The notes beneath the pieces are model-generated. The model was given only the letters and a program-made list of their open reading frames with translations, had not been told where the DNA came from and did not search any database. From NCBI RefSeq assembly GCF_052857255.1, contig NC_135505.1:140466343-140530342 (forward strand): DNA of 64,000 nt, written 5' to 3'. The position numbers were made by a program, and so were the translations under genes. Positions 1 to 11,954 of this stretch are shown piece by piece; within the stretch, counting starts at the first letter, position 1; the number at the start of each line of letters is the position of its first letter. Source of the stretch: Amblyomma americanum. Its lineage: Eukaryota; Arthropoda; Arachnida; Ixodida; Ixodidae.

Positions 1-327
1 TCTGCCGTCATCGTCATGCGCTACAACGCCACCTACAGGCGACAGAGCGAGCGGCGTAATCCGATTGGGGCCTCGCTAATCCGGCGCTGCGCATGCCGGC
101 GTGCCGGCGACCCCAGCGACGAGTAATGGCGTATGGCAAGACGAGTCTGCGCTGCTAGCGTCGATATAGCTTCGGTGATAAGGAGGCAGGAAATAATTTA
201 GGAGAGGCCGTTACGTCACAGTTTTCGAAGCCGGAAGTGAGGACTCCGCCATGGCAGTTGGCTCGTCACGTTTGCGCATGCGCCGCAATGACAGGCGAGC
301 AGACGGTCACGCGTAGCGCCGCGCTGC

Positions 328-761
328 CCATAGAGTATCTCAATATTACCTAGAGCGAAAGTTAGCGCCACAGCTATGCGGGTTTCTTAAAGAGCCCTTC
401 ATCCACCACGGGAATGCCGGGAAGACAAGGTTTCTTACTTGGCTTGGCTAGTGTTGACCCGAAAACGTGGATTCTGCCTTTGAATCGGCAGCTACGCGGA
501 TGTGCGACTCGATGCTTTCTTTGTGTGCAGATGGGATTATTTCAATAGCGGGCTTTTCACTTCTTCAATAAATGTAACACAAATGCTATAGGCTAGTTAG
601 GAACTTTCACAGGAGAGTCGTATGAATACACGTTTTTCACATCCAACAACAGCCAAGCCAAATGCGAAACCTTACCTTCCCGGCATTTCTGCGCTTCTCG
701 ATGAAGGATGAACCGCAGTGCCGCCTGCTTTCCCTCTGGGTAATATTGAGAAATTCTATGG
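328..761. repeat. Imperfect inverted repeat pair (328-456 and 644-761)
   Basis: The stretch from CCATAGAGTATCTCAATATT to GGCTTGGCTAGTGTTG at 328-456 recurs in reverse complement at 644-761 (AATATTGAGAAATTCTATGG; CAACAGCCAAGCCA), with many substitutions and small indels. The spacer is about 190 bp. It is either two opposite copies of a dispersed repeat or an old fold-back element. The 80-residue open frame there is a by-product. Confidence 0.6.
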
Positions 762-1690
762 GGCTGGCCACAGCCGACAGACTCGCCGGTGATGCAGACG
801 ACGCCGCCGGCGATGCACCAAATAATCCCAGCAGTGCTTGAGAAAGCACGTTACTTCCGCCACATCTTTTATCGTGCAAATCTAACAGCGAAGGTCTATC
901 CTATCCTTTCCTTCGTCCATGGTCGGCGCGAAGCTCCCCGACTCATTTCTCTTACCCCGTACCTCTGCAATGACGTCAAAGGAAGTGACGTCGAGTCCTG
1001 TCAATGAAGAACCTCTTCACTCCACCTCTGCCGTTTTGATTCAAGATGTCAATACTCACCCCTACCCTCTAGAGTACTGACGTCGAAGCCATGTACGGGT
1101 CGCTCCAGGTGGCAGATAGAGTGCGATGCACCCCAGCCCGTACGTAGAGTTCGCCTGTGTTGTGGTTGTACACTTGTCTGAGCGCCCGGAGCTGCAAATG
1201 GCGGAGCAGTCAATGTGCGGGCTCTTCGCGTTAAACGACATACGGAAAAGGTCTGGTGTTGTCTAGCTTAAGCCTGTTCCGCATGAAGAGCGCTGTTTGT
1301 TAGCGAATTCGCATGTGCCTCCGGAGTACCGTTTTTCGATTTTCACAGGTTCCAAAACTTTCGAACGACACTTCTAACCCGGCGTGCGCACTCAAAAACA
1401 GTAGACAGTTTTAGCTGTGCGTACGCAAGTGCTTGCGTACGCAAAGCGCTACGGCGCTGCGTGCGTTACGCTGTCCGCTCCGAAGTATAGTTTTAGCTGA
1501 CCGAGCGGTACCGTCTGTCAGGCGCACGTAGCGCCATCTATTGACAAGACGTCAAAGCACATCAACGCTCGGTTGAAGAAAATTTCATCCGTGATTACTG
1601 ATAACTAGTGTGAGTGCATTGGGAGTTTTTTTGTTCCAAGAAGAAAAACTATGCAAACCGAAGAAAATGTAAGATGAGGCTAAAATTTAG

Positions 1691-2203
1691 AAAACTGGTT
1701 CGCCAGGTGTCGTTGCTACGAGGAAAACTAGAAAATTGACAAGCAAATATCTGGACAGCAGTAAGGGGGCAAATCAGCATTTATCGGTTAAGAAAAAGGT
1801 TAAAGGAACAGAGAGAGCGTTGTGGAAAACATGGATGCTGACGAAATCGGCACTGGAAACATACCGGACCTTTAAACAGGAAATTGTCAAAGAAAATATC
1901 TATGATAATTGTAGGGGAAGTTCTTTGCTGTTTGAGGCCAGGACTGGAGTTTTGCGGACTAAGACGTATAGAGTCAGGTACCAGGAGATAGACACTTTGT
2001 GCATTGCGTGCGGAGAGGAGGAGGAAACGGCTGAACACTTGATACTTTTCTGTAAAGGGCTTCACCCTACAGTGGAAGGCAGCGGGGCTGATTTACCCAA
2101 GGCATTGGGGTTTAGGGATAGTGAGGGGAAAGTGGATTTTAAGAGGTTAGAAGTAACCAAGCGAAGGTTATCTGATTGGTGGCTAAAAGCAAGACAGGAG
2201 TAA
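1691..2203 (+). pseudogene. C-terminal fragment of a LINE (non-LTR retrotransposon) ORF2
   Basis: An open stretch of about 170 codons ends in ...LLFEARTGVLRTKTYRVRY and a CCHC-like zinc motif, CIACGEEEETAEHLILFC (C-X2-C-X8-H-X4-C), typical of the end of I/Jockey-type LINE ORF2 proteins common in tick genomes. Upstream, a second frame (KLVRQVSLLRGKLEN) is cut by TGA, so the copy is a 5'-truncated, decayed fossil. A short 3' UTR and a (CATC)n tail at about 2264-2284 follow. Confidence 0.75.
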
Positions 2204-2286
2204 AATTTCACAAGACATGGCTAGGTGGCTTGAGCCACCGCCCGATGTAAAGGGTTCAGCCGTATCCATCCATCCATCCATCCACA
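2204..2286 (+). mobile_element. LINE 3' UTR and (CATC)n tail
   Basis: After the ORF2 stop, a short sequence (TGGCTTGAGCCACCGCCCG ...) ends in CCATCCATCCATCCATCC. The simple-repeat tail is how this LINE type terminates, and it marks the 3' edge of the insertion inside the TIR-bounded unit. Confidence 0.65.
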
Positions 2287-2875
2287 CTGCATTCAGTTAG
2301 GCCTAGGTGCTTGAAAATCGCCAAATTATCTGAAAAACAGGGGCTAGTTATCGCTTATACCGCTACGTGTGGGCAAGAGTAGGCGAAATAAAAGCGAACC
2401 GCTACCATTTGAGCGAGCTATTGCGTCGGAGAATCCAGCGGCGACATGTATTTATTCCGAAGCGGGCGAGCAGGGCGCCGCCATCTTGTCAAAGTTAGCG
2501 TACGCAAGCCACGCAAGCGCCGCAACGCAAAGTCCGCTGGCTAGTGTACGCACGCAAGACGCAGGGCGTGCGTTTGCGTTCTGCGCATGCGCACTACCGT
2601 CTCCGCAAACTCCTTGCGTACGCTAAGCCGTTGCGTACGCACAGCTAAAACTGTCTAGTGTTGCTTGCATTATAAACATGTACATGTCTCTGTGATAGGT
2701 GCTTTCAGTTTCTTTTCGATCTAATAGCTGCTTTAAAAGTAGCTTGAACCTTCAACAACAGCTTCAACAATGGTGCACAGTTTTAGTGGCGTAGAAAAGC
2801 TATTTGTGTTATCAAATTAACAAGTGCTGCATGCATTATTATCAGTGCCCGAAAATGAAGAAAAGCGTGGTGATT

Positions 2876-3114
2876 GTATGCACTGCTGTACAGTCGGGTA
2901 CAAAAGTCTCTGGGCCACGTGCTCCGGAAACGAAGTCGATTACTCTAATATTAGCTGCCAGCTGCAGACCACACTTGCAGAGGAGAAAGAACAGGATTTT
3001 AGATTTGACCTCCTCGAGTGAGGTCTCGAGCCAGCGGCTAATAATAGAGCTATCGGCTTCTTTAACAGAGCACGTGGTCCAGGGACTTTTGTCCCTGACT
3101 GTACAAGCATGCAC
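2876..3114. mobile_element. Fold-back (MITE-like) element, arms about 90 bp
   Basis: The left arm 2876-2970 (GTATGCACTGCTGTACAGTC ... GACC) pairs with the right arm 3022-3114 (GGTCTCGAGCC ... GACTGTACAAGCATGCAC), with roughly 75-80% matching by eye. The spacer is about 50 bp. The three overlapping short open frames there are shadows of this palindrome. Confidence 0.6.
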
Positions 3115-5331
3115 TTTCAGCAGCAATCTGCGATAGCTTCGAAATTACAAAGCTCCCCTTCAACCCATGCACTGCCGTGGACAGTCGTTAACCCCGGCCT
3201 TAACTTTAGGCTATAGTTGGTATCAGACGAGATGCGAACGGGAGAATAGAAACTCAGTAAGCTAAATAAGGTAAACCTTAAAATAGTGCAGTTACTTGCG
3301 TGGTTATAACTGTTAACTTGCGATGACTACATTTTGAAAATTGTAACACTCCTTTCGTATTTCAGTTTCTTTAGCATTATTTCTTTTCAGGTGAAATTAA
3401 TTTTTTTTTTATGCTAAAGGTAAAATTTCTGTGCTGTATTGCGTTAGAGTTTCACTCGATGTCTAAGTACATGTACCGTATAATACGTTAAACGCGAAAA
3501 ACATTGCGCCTCATCGATGAACGGCCAGGTCAGCCAGCTATTCTGCTGCTGCTAAGGTTATATTTGACCCGAGTCTGAAACTGTCCAATAAGTGGGCATG
3601 TCACCTCTGTCAGATCCATTTTTGTCGGAGACCCGAATGGAAGATGACGATTGCGCGATGACAGACTGACCCATCTTTCCTGTTATGTCACCTCGACTGA
3701 AATGTACATTACCGTTCCATCCATAACTGAGGTGTAAAAGTGTACATTGCAAAACTTGTGCTACAAATACGACTTACATACGTATAGTAATTAATTCGAG
3801 AGGAAAAACAGGCGAAATGTGCTTAACCGAATGGCGGTGGAAGCTTTCACACAACTAAATCAATCGTGACTCGTGCAGGCTACTGCAGCATTCGCTGTTA
3901 TTTTCTTTTTTGTTTAGCAGAAGTAACTCGCATTTGCAGATGCTGGACGCTTCCAGAATACTGGGCATGGTCACTGGCCTAGCTATGTACCATCTTTGCC
4001 ATAAGTAACCAAGTTGCATTGTTTGCTCATGTCTCGCATAGTGGAGCCCTTTCCGTTTCCCAAAGATCTAAATGTCTTAAAAGGTGAGGACAATGGTTCT
4101 CCTTACCTTACGTAACTTTAGAGCTTGAGGCGTGGCATAGCGCTTCGAAATACGACTGAAAAGCAAACCCTGCAGCTTGGTAACTTTTTGCAGAGACGGT
4201 GCATGAACACCCACTAATGCTCTGCAAGTGATCACTCCGGAGCAGTGAAGATAAATATGCGATAAAAAGGGTCTGCTATAATGCCACATCAGGGCGTGAT
4301 AAGAACTTATCTCGCAGCTAAGCAAAGTCAAGATCATATCGCTTATGCGCTTACTGCCTTTTTTTTTTCTGGTGAAGTATGATTGTAGCAGTGCACAGGC
4401 TGTGGAGTTCTTATCTTTGCCTGTTATCTTGTTATGCGAAAGTACTCAACCGCATTTACAGTCTTAACAGTGCGTAGCCAGATGCGCTGTTAGCTTGTTT
4501 TTGATGGATAATCTTACAAAATATCATTTTAGGAATGTGGCCGAAGAGCCTATACCTGTGTAATTAGAGCAATCAGACTTTTCAATGTCCTTTTCACGAG
4601 CTTTCAAGTGAGTGTCGACGAGGTTTGGCCATCAAAGAAACTGCTTTCAAGAGTGTGTTTACTTTGTGAGCCCACTTAATGGCGGGCCTGTAGGCGGGAT
4701 AGATGGGTCATGGTTTACGCTGAGCTATACTGCGAACTTCTGAAGACTCATTAAGGAGAAGCCCAGACTCAAACTGAAACACAACAAAGGGAGGTTAACA
4801 GAAATAAAAAAATAATTTCTTTACTACTAATAAGCTGACTTTTTCTTGTGGATTTTCAGTACCCCCTGCCCACAGCGAACAATATCCTTCGTTAATTGGT
4901 TGTTTGGTTCGTTTAGTCAGTCACGTTTACGTAACCTAGTTTTAATTTAGATGCGGGACAAGCAATCGTATCTTATTATAACGAGGTGATCCACAAATGC
5001 TAGCCGCAGGACAGACCTCAGCACGGACGACGAGGTTACTAAAGCAAAACAGCTAATGAGGAGCAATAAATAATAAATTTCAATTAGCAACACCGAAGAG
5101 CCAGGTGCTCGGATAACACAAGTTAATGAGTTTGGCTTAACAACTTGAATTAGCGGAGACGGGCTGTTTGAGCAGCAGTGGAGCTAAAACAGAATTGCGC
5201 TTTACAACAATTTTGAGCGGTTATCAGTTAAGAAGCTTGGTCAAGATCAGTATTCAGGTGGAGGTTTATTTTTTACTCTCATTAACTTTCGTAGCAACGT
5301 CCACTAACTACATTACTCAAAAAGGGCTCCT
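3115..5331. other. No recognised feature
   Basis: This is AT-rich DNA with short homopolymer runs. Open frames are below 90 codons and lack recognisable motifs. I see no gene or clear repeat. Confidence 0.4.
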
Positions 5332-5612
5332 CCCTTATAAAAATGGTCTATAGACAGCCTATAGACTTCTCATAGTCTCTATTGCCTTCCTATATATATT
5401 TCTTTTTCCTTATTGATAGTCCATAGACTGTCTATTGACAAACGTCTACTAAAAGTGTGTGGCCATAAATCTATAGATTGTCTATAGATTATCTATAGGA
5501 TTTGTATTGCCTATAGACTGTTCTCTAGGGTTTGTCTATAGAGAGTATATAGACTTTATAGACATAAGTCTATGAACAGTCTATAGCCTGTCTAAAGAAA
5601 TTTTTGTAAGGG
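5332..5612. mobile_element. MITE-like element made of TCTATAGAC palindromes
   Basis: The ends mirror each other: CCCTTATAAAAATGGTCTAT at 5332 and AGAAATTTTTGTAAGGG at 5596-5612. In between, variants of (T)CTATAGACAGTCTATAG recur at least eight times in both orientations. There is no coding capacity. The outermost CCCTTA/TAAGGG would be the terminal inverted repeats. Confidence 0.6.
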
Positions 5613-7227
5613 CTGTACGAGAATTACCGGAACCGTTCAACCGATTTTCTTTACGAGACGTGATATCTGTTATGACAGTTCTTCAAGATGACAAAAATAA
5701 ATTTAATATTCACGCAGTCACTGCTTACAACTTATGATGGATAGAACGAAGCGGCGTCACATGGGTTCCCACGAAGACATTTTTATACTGGGCACTGTCC
5801 ATGAGTCTAGTAATGGGCACGCGTCATGTTTCATTTACAGTCGGCCGTCAGTAAAAGCAGCACAATCGAAAGGTTTACTCTATGTGTTCTCAGTATGCAA
5901 GAACCTAGAGCGCTGTTTAGGCGCGTTAACCTTTGATGCATACCGAGTACGGATAAATACTAACTTATTTAAGAGCCATTCGCTCGTTAAAAACACCCAC
6001 TCAAGGAACATATTCGATATGCAACATACCCTCTCAGTCTACACAAATAAATACATCTCATTTACATCGTGCACTCATTATGCAAAACGAGTTAGTGAAG
6101 ATTAATCTGCAGGCAGCCTGGATGGAATTAAACAGGAGAGTAGCTCGCTGTTCAGCCTTTTTTACGAAACAAAATACTCTAAAGTCGATATCGACATCCC
6201 TTAAGCATGTCTGACCAACTTGCCCAATCTTATACGCTTCTTTCTCACTGTAACGTTTTCGCCTCCGCCAGGGACAAAGTGACAATGAATGCTGCTGCAA
6301 CCGTCATGGTGCTTAGTTCCACCCGTGCTCAATTCATGCACATCTCGTTAGTCAAAACGACGCGGTTAGTACATCAATATTTACAAAGAACGCGTCCCGT
6401 TTTACAGATCTTTTTTTGTGTGTGATGATCCACTCAGTCGGCAGAACAGACACCTAAATTTCTTAACTTTGGCGTTCTGCATGCACGTTATAACTATTAA
6501 GAGAAAATTGATTATGAGAACTGGCTTCGTCTTACCTTTCGGTTTATTCGAACTGATGGCCCCAAAAACAACGTCTGTGTACCGGGCTCTCTTTAGTTCG
6601 AATTCCGAATGTCTTGAATTAAAATTAGTGCTGTGGTACCCTATGAGTTGTTCGGTTTAATTGTGTTCATTGTATTTTACACAGAAGTTGATACCAGCTT
6701 ATATTCTTATTACAGCCTCTCTTCAAGTGGAATTTATAGTTGTTAACCTATAAACCCCCAAATTAAGGCCTTCAAACCTTTTAGTCACGAATAAACCACA
6801 TTACAATGTTGCACCATTTTGTGTTTGGCGTATTAGGCCTCAGCTGCCACTGGGTTATTAAACCGCAGCTACAACCAGTACTATTGCCACCGATACAACT
6901 GCTACTGCTAATAATAATAGTAATAATACAAATAATATTACTGTAAAGGCGTTTATTCCAAGAGCAGGCCGATTGAAGTCGATTGAAAAGCGTCACGACG
7001 GATATATTCACAGGCTGTTCTTATGCTTGATCTCATAATAATTGATACCAATACTAAAGTAACTATTACAACTGATACTGTTGCAATTTCTGCTACGGCT
7101 ACGATCCCAGCGGGAAGGCCCAGTCGCAAAACCCTTTCGAACGGATCACTACAAATGGCACATTGTCTTGAGGGCCTTCTTCCCGCCTAACATGGGCACT
7201 ATACCCAGACCTCACCCTACTAACATA
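5613..7227. other. No recognised feature
   Basis: This is AT-rich DNA. A 123-codon plus-strand open frame (5734-6105) and shorter ones have no domain, signal peptide or splice context I can support, and are treated as chance. An interrupted AAT-rich patch lies near 6908-6945. Confidence 0.4.
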
Positions 7228-7866
7228 TACAGGTTGTTTCGCCCTAAGACTTTACACAATTTTCAAAAATAGGCTTTCTGAGTTAGAAGAGCGCTTTTTT
7301 CGGCATAGCTTTATAAGCTGTGTAGTGCATCAGAATATAGATAAGATATGCTAAATCTTCGTTAGTTAATTAATACTGAATAGTTATTTTTTAACTATTA
7401 CCTTTAGGCTCCTTAGTTATTAACAGGCGCGTAGCCTCCGTGAGTAATATCGATATCAGTTTAAAAAATTTTGAAAACGCGGTTACCCTTTTGGCTATTT
7501 CGACGAGTTATGTGCACTGGAGAGGTTGCTTTGCCTGCAAGCTTCTCGAAAGCGGATGTATTTTGGCGCGATGCATCCAAAATTTGTTGGGCCGCAGCGG
7601 TGACGGTAACGGCGTTTTCGAAATTCTAGAAACTGACATGAATAATACTTAACGGTGGGCTGCACAGCTCTCAGTAATTAAGGAGCCTAACTGTAATAGT
7701 TAAGTCAGCTATTAAATATTCGTTAAACAGCCTGCTGGTTAGCACGCCTTCGCTGTAGTGTGATGTACTACATTGCAGACATTGCTATGCCGAAAAAAGG
7801 GCTCTTCTATAACTCAGAAAGGCTACTTTTAAATATTGTGTAAAATCTTAAGGGTAACCCCCTGTA
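7228..7866. mobile_element. TA-flanked TIR element, 639 bp, non-autonomous
   Basis: The left end, TACAGGTTGTTTCGCCCTAA, and the right end, TTAAGGGTAACCCCCTGTA, are mirror images, and the similarity extends about 80 bp inward (TTACACAATTTT..., GAAGAGCGCTTTTTTCGGCATAGC). ATATACAGG on the left and CCTGTATAT on the right fit a TA target duplication. No transposase is encoded. The TACAGG(G)TGTTTC-type terminus is a common arthropod class II end, recalled from memory. Confidence 0.7.
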
Positions 7867-8567
7867 TATGCCCAGCGGGTGAACGACAGGTTTCCTCTTT
7901 ACGTTGTACTATGCCAGCAACTTCGTTCACCCCTGACAAGATTCCTGTACAACAGTCTTTACAAGAATAAATGCGTAAATAAAGGGGGACGGTCGAAAAA
8001 GACAACGACTCGACTGCCTGCAGGGTAAATCTGATTAACCTCCTTTCCTTTTGAAAACCACTACACTGCCCTCTTTGGAGCCATTATTTGAGCCACGCTG
8101 GGCTGAAGCCTACAGCGATGCTCTGACGTCACAGGACATGCTCGCCAAACAATAGACGGGTCATTTTTATGTACTATAGCGATAAGAAGGCTACAAGAAA
8201 AAGTTCCAGCTTCCGTTTTCATTCGGCCCTGTTACAGGGGACGGAGACTGGCGCTATAGAAGCGACATTGTTGAGGCGTTCTCCTCTGATCGAGACAATG
8301 GAGCCTCACAAAAGGACGACCAAGGAGTCCCGCTATTTGGCGCGCGAGTGCTGACCGCGCGCAACGTCTTCGTGAGGGGAAAGCACAGCGGACTTTTTCT
8401 CGTGAAAAGAAGAGTGCAGGATAACGAAAGCTATAGAAACAAGCCACCAGCTCACCGATCTCAAAAGAATCTCAATAGAGAGTCAACAGAGTGTCTTCAG
8501 ACTCTCAAAATGAATTTAAGTAGTATGGAGGACATTTCTTTTAGCATTTGGGAGGGGCAGTCTATCA

Positions 8568-8605
8568 CATTCATTCATTCATTCATTCATTCATTCATTC
8601 ATTCA
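8568..8605 (+). repeat. (CATT)n microsatellite
   Basis: Nine uninterrupted tetranucleotide units. Such tails often mark the 3' end of tick LINEs, but no LINE coding sequence is visible just upstream here. Confidence 0.9.
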
Positions 8606-9853
8606 CCCGCGGCTTGAGACTGTCCCAAATTAGAACAAAATTTTCCACTGTCCTGGCGAAGCTAAGGAAAATTCCTGTCGTAGCGACGCTTTCAGAAGAA
8701 CGGCAGTCTCCTATGGGTTAATTAAACTGGTAGGCCTTCTATGCTTTTAGATTTATCTTGCAATTATACCATTCACTAAGGATAGGTGCCCTGCTTTCGA
8801 ATAGACCTGTATATAGCTGAAAAAATAAATGAATGCCAGGTAGAATCCCCTCCCCCCCAATTTCTCAGCCAGACAAAAAGAAGGGGATCTGTGGCCATTG
8901 CAGAAATTTTATAGTTGCAACAAAGACAATTCCTTCGAGATTACAGAAGATTTAATGGAGCGTTTGCAAATTTGGTATTTATTTCAGTAGTATTTTATCG
9001 TCAGTTCTGAGACTATAACACGAAGGACAGGGATTATGCGAATAAAAGCTAGGAATCCATATAACAGGCTGATATAAACACCCAACTGCAAAAGATGGGC
9101 AGCATGAAAGACAGCAAGAGAAATTTGTTTCACATCCAACAACAACAAAAACAAATTCAGGTCAAAGTTCAAAACGCTACATGAACGCAGAACACATACA
9201 GAAAGAATCGCGAGGCAGGTAGGTTGTTTGCAACATAACGATAATTGTTGCTTAACGACTTGTTGTCGATGACGCGTTGAATAATTTTAAATTCGCGTAT
9301 TAAAGGGCAATGCCGACGGTTTTTCTATCTTGACTGATATTACTTAAATTTTCACGGTACGTTCCCCGCCGCTTTCTGGTCCTCTTTGTGAAGTTTCGCA
9401 GCGGAGCGGTGTTTTGTTGCAGCGAATATGAATTTATAAATTTCCCATTTCGTGGTCTCAATCGGAGAGATTTCTACGGGCAACCTTGAGTACGTGACGT
9501 CGCTGGGCGCACGGCCGTTGATATTTGCTCTGTTTGATGACGTACAAAATTTTGAGCCGTCTTTTGGTCATTTCCGACAAACGATGACCCAAGATCTCGC
9601 TTACAGTCCAGTTTAGCCAATCAACGCGCACACGATAGGTTTTGTGACAGTTCCCATGACGTCATCATTCGGTTTAAACGCAGTTTTGGTTTCGGTTTAC
9701 TGGTTTTTGATCTTTTAAAGTTAATCTGCATGGTATTGTTAAAACGTTTTTTTTTTCTGGACCAGAGCGAGAAGACTCTAAGGAATGTGATGTTATTATC
9801 AACTCTAAATGTTCAAAAGAAAACCCGCAGTAAGCCTTTAAAAGGAGTATTCA
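8606..9853. other. No recognised feature
   Basis: Intergenic DNA with no supported gene. A stretch near 9490-9680 has several TGACG/CGTCA half-sites (for example GTGACGTCGCTGG and CATGACGTCATCAT). They are noted only as CRE-like words. Confidence 0.35.
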
Positions 9854-9864
9854 AGGAGTGTTTA

Positions 9865-10181
9865 ATAATAATAATAAATGGTTTTGGAGGGAAAGGAAAT
9901 GGCGCAGTATCTGTCTCATATATCGTTGGACACCTGAACCGCGCCGTAAGGGAAGGGATAAGGGAGGGAGTGAAAGAAGAAAGGAAGAAATAGGTGCCGT
10001 AGTGGAGGGCTCCGGAATAATTTCGACCACCTGGGGATCTTTAACGTGCGCTGACATCGCACAGCACACGGGCGCCTTACCGTTTTTCCTCCATAAAAAC
10101 GCAGCCGCCGCGGTCGGGTTCGAGCCCGGGAACTCCGGCTCAGTAGTCGAGCGCCCTAACCACTGAGCCACCGCGGCGGGT
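9865..10181 (-). mobile_element. Full-length tRNA-derived SINE (Ruka-like) with 11 bp TSD
   Basis: Read on the minus strand it begins CCGCCGCGGTGGCTCAGTGG (A-box region), then GGGCTCGAACCCGAC (B-box), a body with CGTTAAAGATCCCCAGGTGG and GCGCCATTTCCTTTCC, and ends in (ATT)n. The 11 bp AGGAGTGTTTA at 9854-9864 and 10182-10192 is an intact target-site duplication, indicating LINE-mediated insertion. The name Ruka-like rests on memory of tick SINEs. Confidence 0.9.
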
Positions 10182-10184
10182 AGG

Positions 10185-10232
10185 AGTGTTTATGAAGGAA
10201 CAGTAATTAGTGTTTATGAAGGAACAGTAATT
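10185..10232 (+). repeat. Perfect 24 bp tandem duplication
   Basis: AGTGTTTATGAAGGAACAGT plus AATT is present twice head to tail. It starts within the right target-site duplication of the neighbouring SINE, so it arose at or after that insertion. Confidence 0.9.
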
Positions 10233-10851
10233 ATGAGAGTACACGTAGAACAGTTACCTGAAATTTTTATTCCTGTTGATAACCCTGTCTATAAAAAAAT
10301 CATCCGGCGGTATCTACGGCGCACTGACCTCCCGTAAGTCTACGCATGCACCCTGAAAGGGCAAATTTTGCGGTCTTTTGAAACTTCCGCCAACAATACC
10401 GTGCAGCCGTTTCTGCGACCCATACAGCGTGAACCACTGAGTGCTACCTGCAAATTGATACGTCTAATTAGGGGTTCGTTAATGAGCCGACACCTGTTGT
10501 ACCTTCCATAACGCTGCACCGTTCTAAGATCGACGGGGCACAGTTGAGCGCACACGCTAAGTTGGCGCCTGAACTGCAGTGTTCCGGCGGTCGTCTAACA
10601 CATAGCCGAGGACGTAGTCGCCTGAACGGCCTCGCGTGGTGTTGGTGATTTTGAGGCCTCCGTTGCGCAAAGCTACTTAAACAAAGGGCCGATTGCGTGC
10701 TACGCTGTATATCGCCTGTACTGCTGATATCATCATGCTTAGGCTGCAAAAGTTATACGTTTGCAACAAGTAGCTGGAATGAACGTATAAGCGCAGATTA
10801 TGATGTGGGGCGCTTCATCTACAGCGAACACTAATTAACTTTAAAGCATAC

Positions 10852-11003
10852 ACAGCTGAACCTCGTTATAACGAAGTTGGAGGAGCCCGGCGATTACTTC
10901 GTTATAACCCGTATTGAGCGAGCTTCCAAAATGAATCTTCATTCCTTCGTTATAACCATTACTTCGTTATAAACCGTTTCGATGTAACGAAGTTCGACTG
11001 TAT
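10852..11003. mobile_element. Small TIR element with TTCGTTATAAC palindromes
   Basis: ACAGCTGAACCTCGTTATAA at the left is mirrored by TGTAACGAAGTTCGACTGT at the right. Four to five copies of TTCGTTATAACG/CGTTATAACGAA lie in both orientations within 150 bp. TA dinucleotides flank it. It is a MITE-like family, non-coding. Confidence 0.6.
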
Positions 11004-11639
11004 AGTGGAATATTTGGGAAGAATGAAACTAAAGTTTTATTCCTGATGATAACCTGTAGATGGTGGTGGCAAAAATGTTTAACTGACACTTTGGGGGAGG
11101 GATTGATATGGTTGGGGTTCTAGCCCAGGACTCCATTGGCTGTTGCTGCTGCCCGTGCTCTCTCGAGGAGTTGCTCCTGCTTTCCGATGTTTGAGCTGGA
11201 CAGAGACCCCTCTTAACCCTCAGTCGTTGAATGAGCTATTTGTTCAACTTGTGGATTTTCTTTGCAGGCCGACACAATATACGATATAGGTCCGCCTTCT
11301 CCCCGCATAACTGGCATTCTGTAGTGAAAGGTGCTTTGTCGATTAATTAAACGTTTAAGTAGATGTTCTGTAACAATTGATCGCATCGCGTTTTAAATGC
11401 ATTGTATTGAATATTTTGCAGCAAAAAAATACTATGAAAGAAAATTTTCCAACTACGAGGTAACAAATTTAGGAGTGCTGCCTCCGTCTTTACACTGCGC
11501 CATAATTTGTAGCGCAAGAAGCGGCTAGCAGAAAAATTAACGAAAGTTGTATCGCAAGTATATACTTGTCTAAAACACATTAATCTACGAAACGGCAATA
11601 AATAAACAAAAGCACCATGGCAAAATTAGCATGTCCTGA

Positions 11640-11790
11640 TATTACGCAGTGCTTAAAGCTTTATCTAAATAAAGTTTGATCATTCATTCATTAATTCATT
11701 CATTCATTCATTCGTTCGTTCGTTCGTTCATTCATTCATTCATTCATTCATTCATTCATTCATTCATTCATTCATTCATTCATTCATTCA
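11640..11790 (+). repeat. LINE-like tail followed by a (CATT/CGTT)n microsatellite
   Basis: TATCTAAATAAAGTTTGATC is followed by about 110 bp of tetranucleotide repeats, mostly CATT with a block of CGTT. An AATAAA next to a tetramer tail is typical of LINE 3' ends. The upstream part is too short or degraded to name. Confidence 0.8.
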
Positions 11791-11954
11791 AAACAAACAC
11801 TCTCAAAATTAACCGAGAAATAGATCGCCGTCAGTTTATTAACAGGTGAATAAAATTCTTTTCTTTACACCATGGTCGATATAAGCAGCTAAAACAGTGC
11901 TGCACTGATCACGAGGTCGTGAGTTTGGTAACCTTTCGCGGCACCGAAATGCAA

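Larger units (their letters stand above)
1402..2657. mobile_element. TIR-bounded 1.26 kb unit carrying a LINE 3' end
   Basis: A perfect 27 bp terminal inverted repeat, starting TAGACAGTTTTAGCTGTG on the left (1402-1428), is mirrored at 2631-2657. The outermost TA dinucleotides would fit a TA target duplication as in Tc1/mariner-type insertions. The interior has further GCGTACGCAA sub-repeats near both ends and a LINE fragment at about 1640-2286. No transposase frame is visible, so it is non-autonomous. Confidence 0.65.

Noticed and set aside
5734..6105. 123-codon plus-strand frame
   Set aside because: No domain, signal peptide or conserved residues. It is within the length expected by chance in 64 kb.
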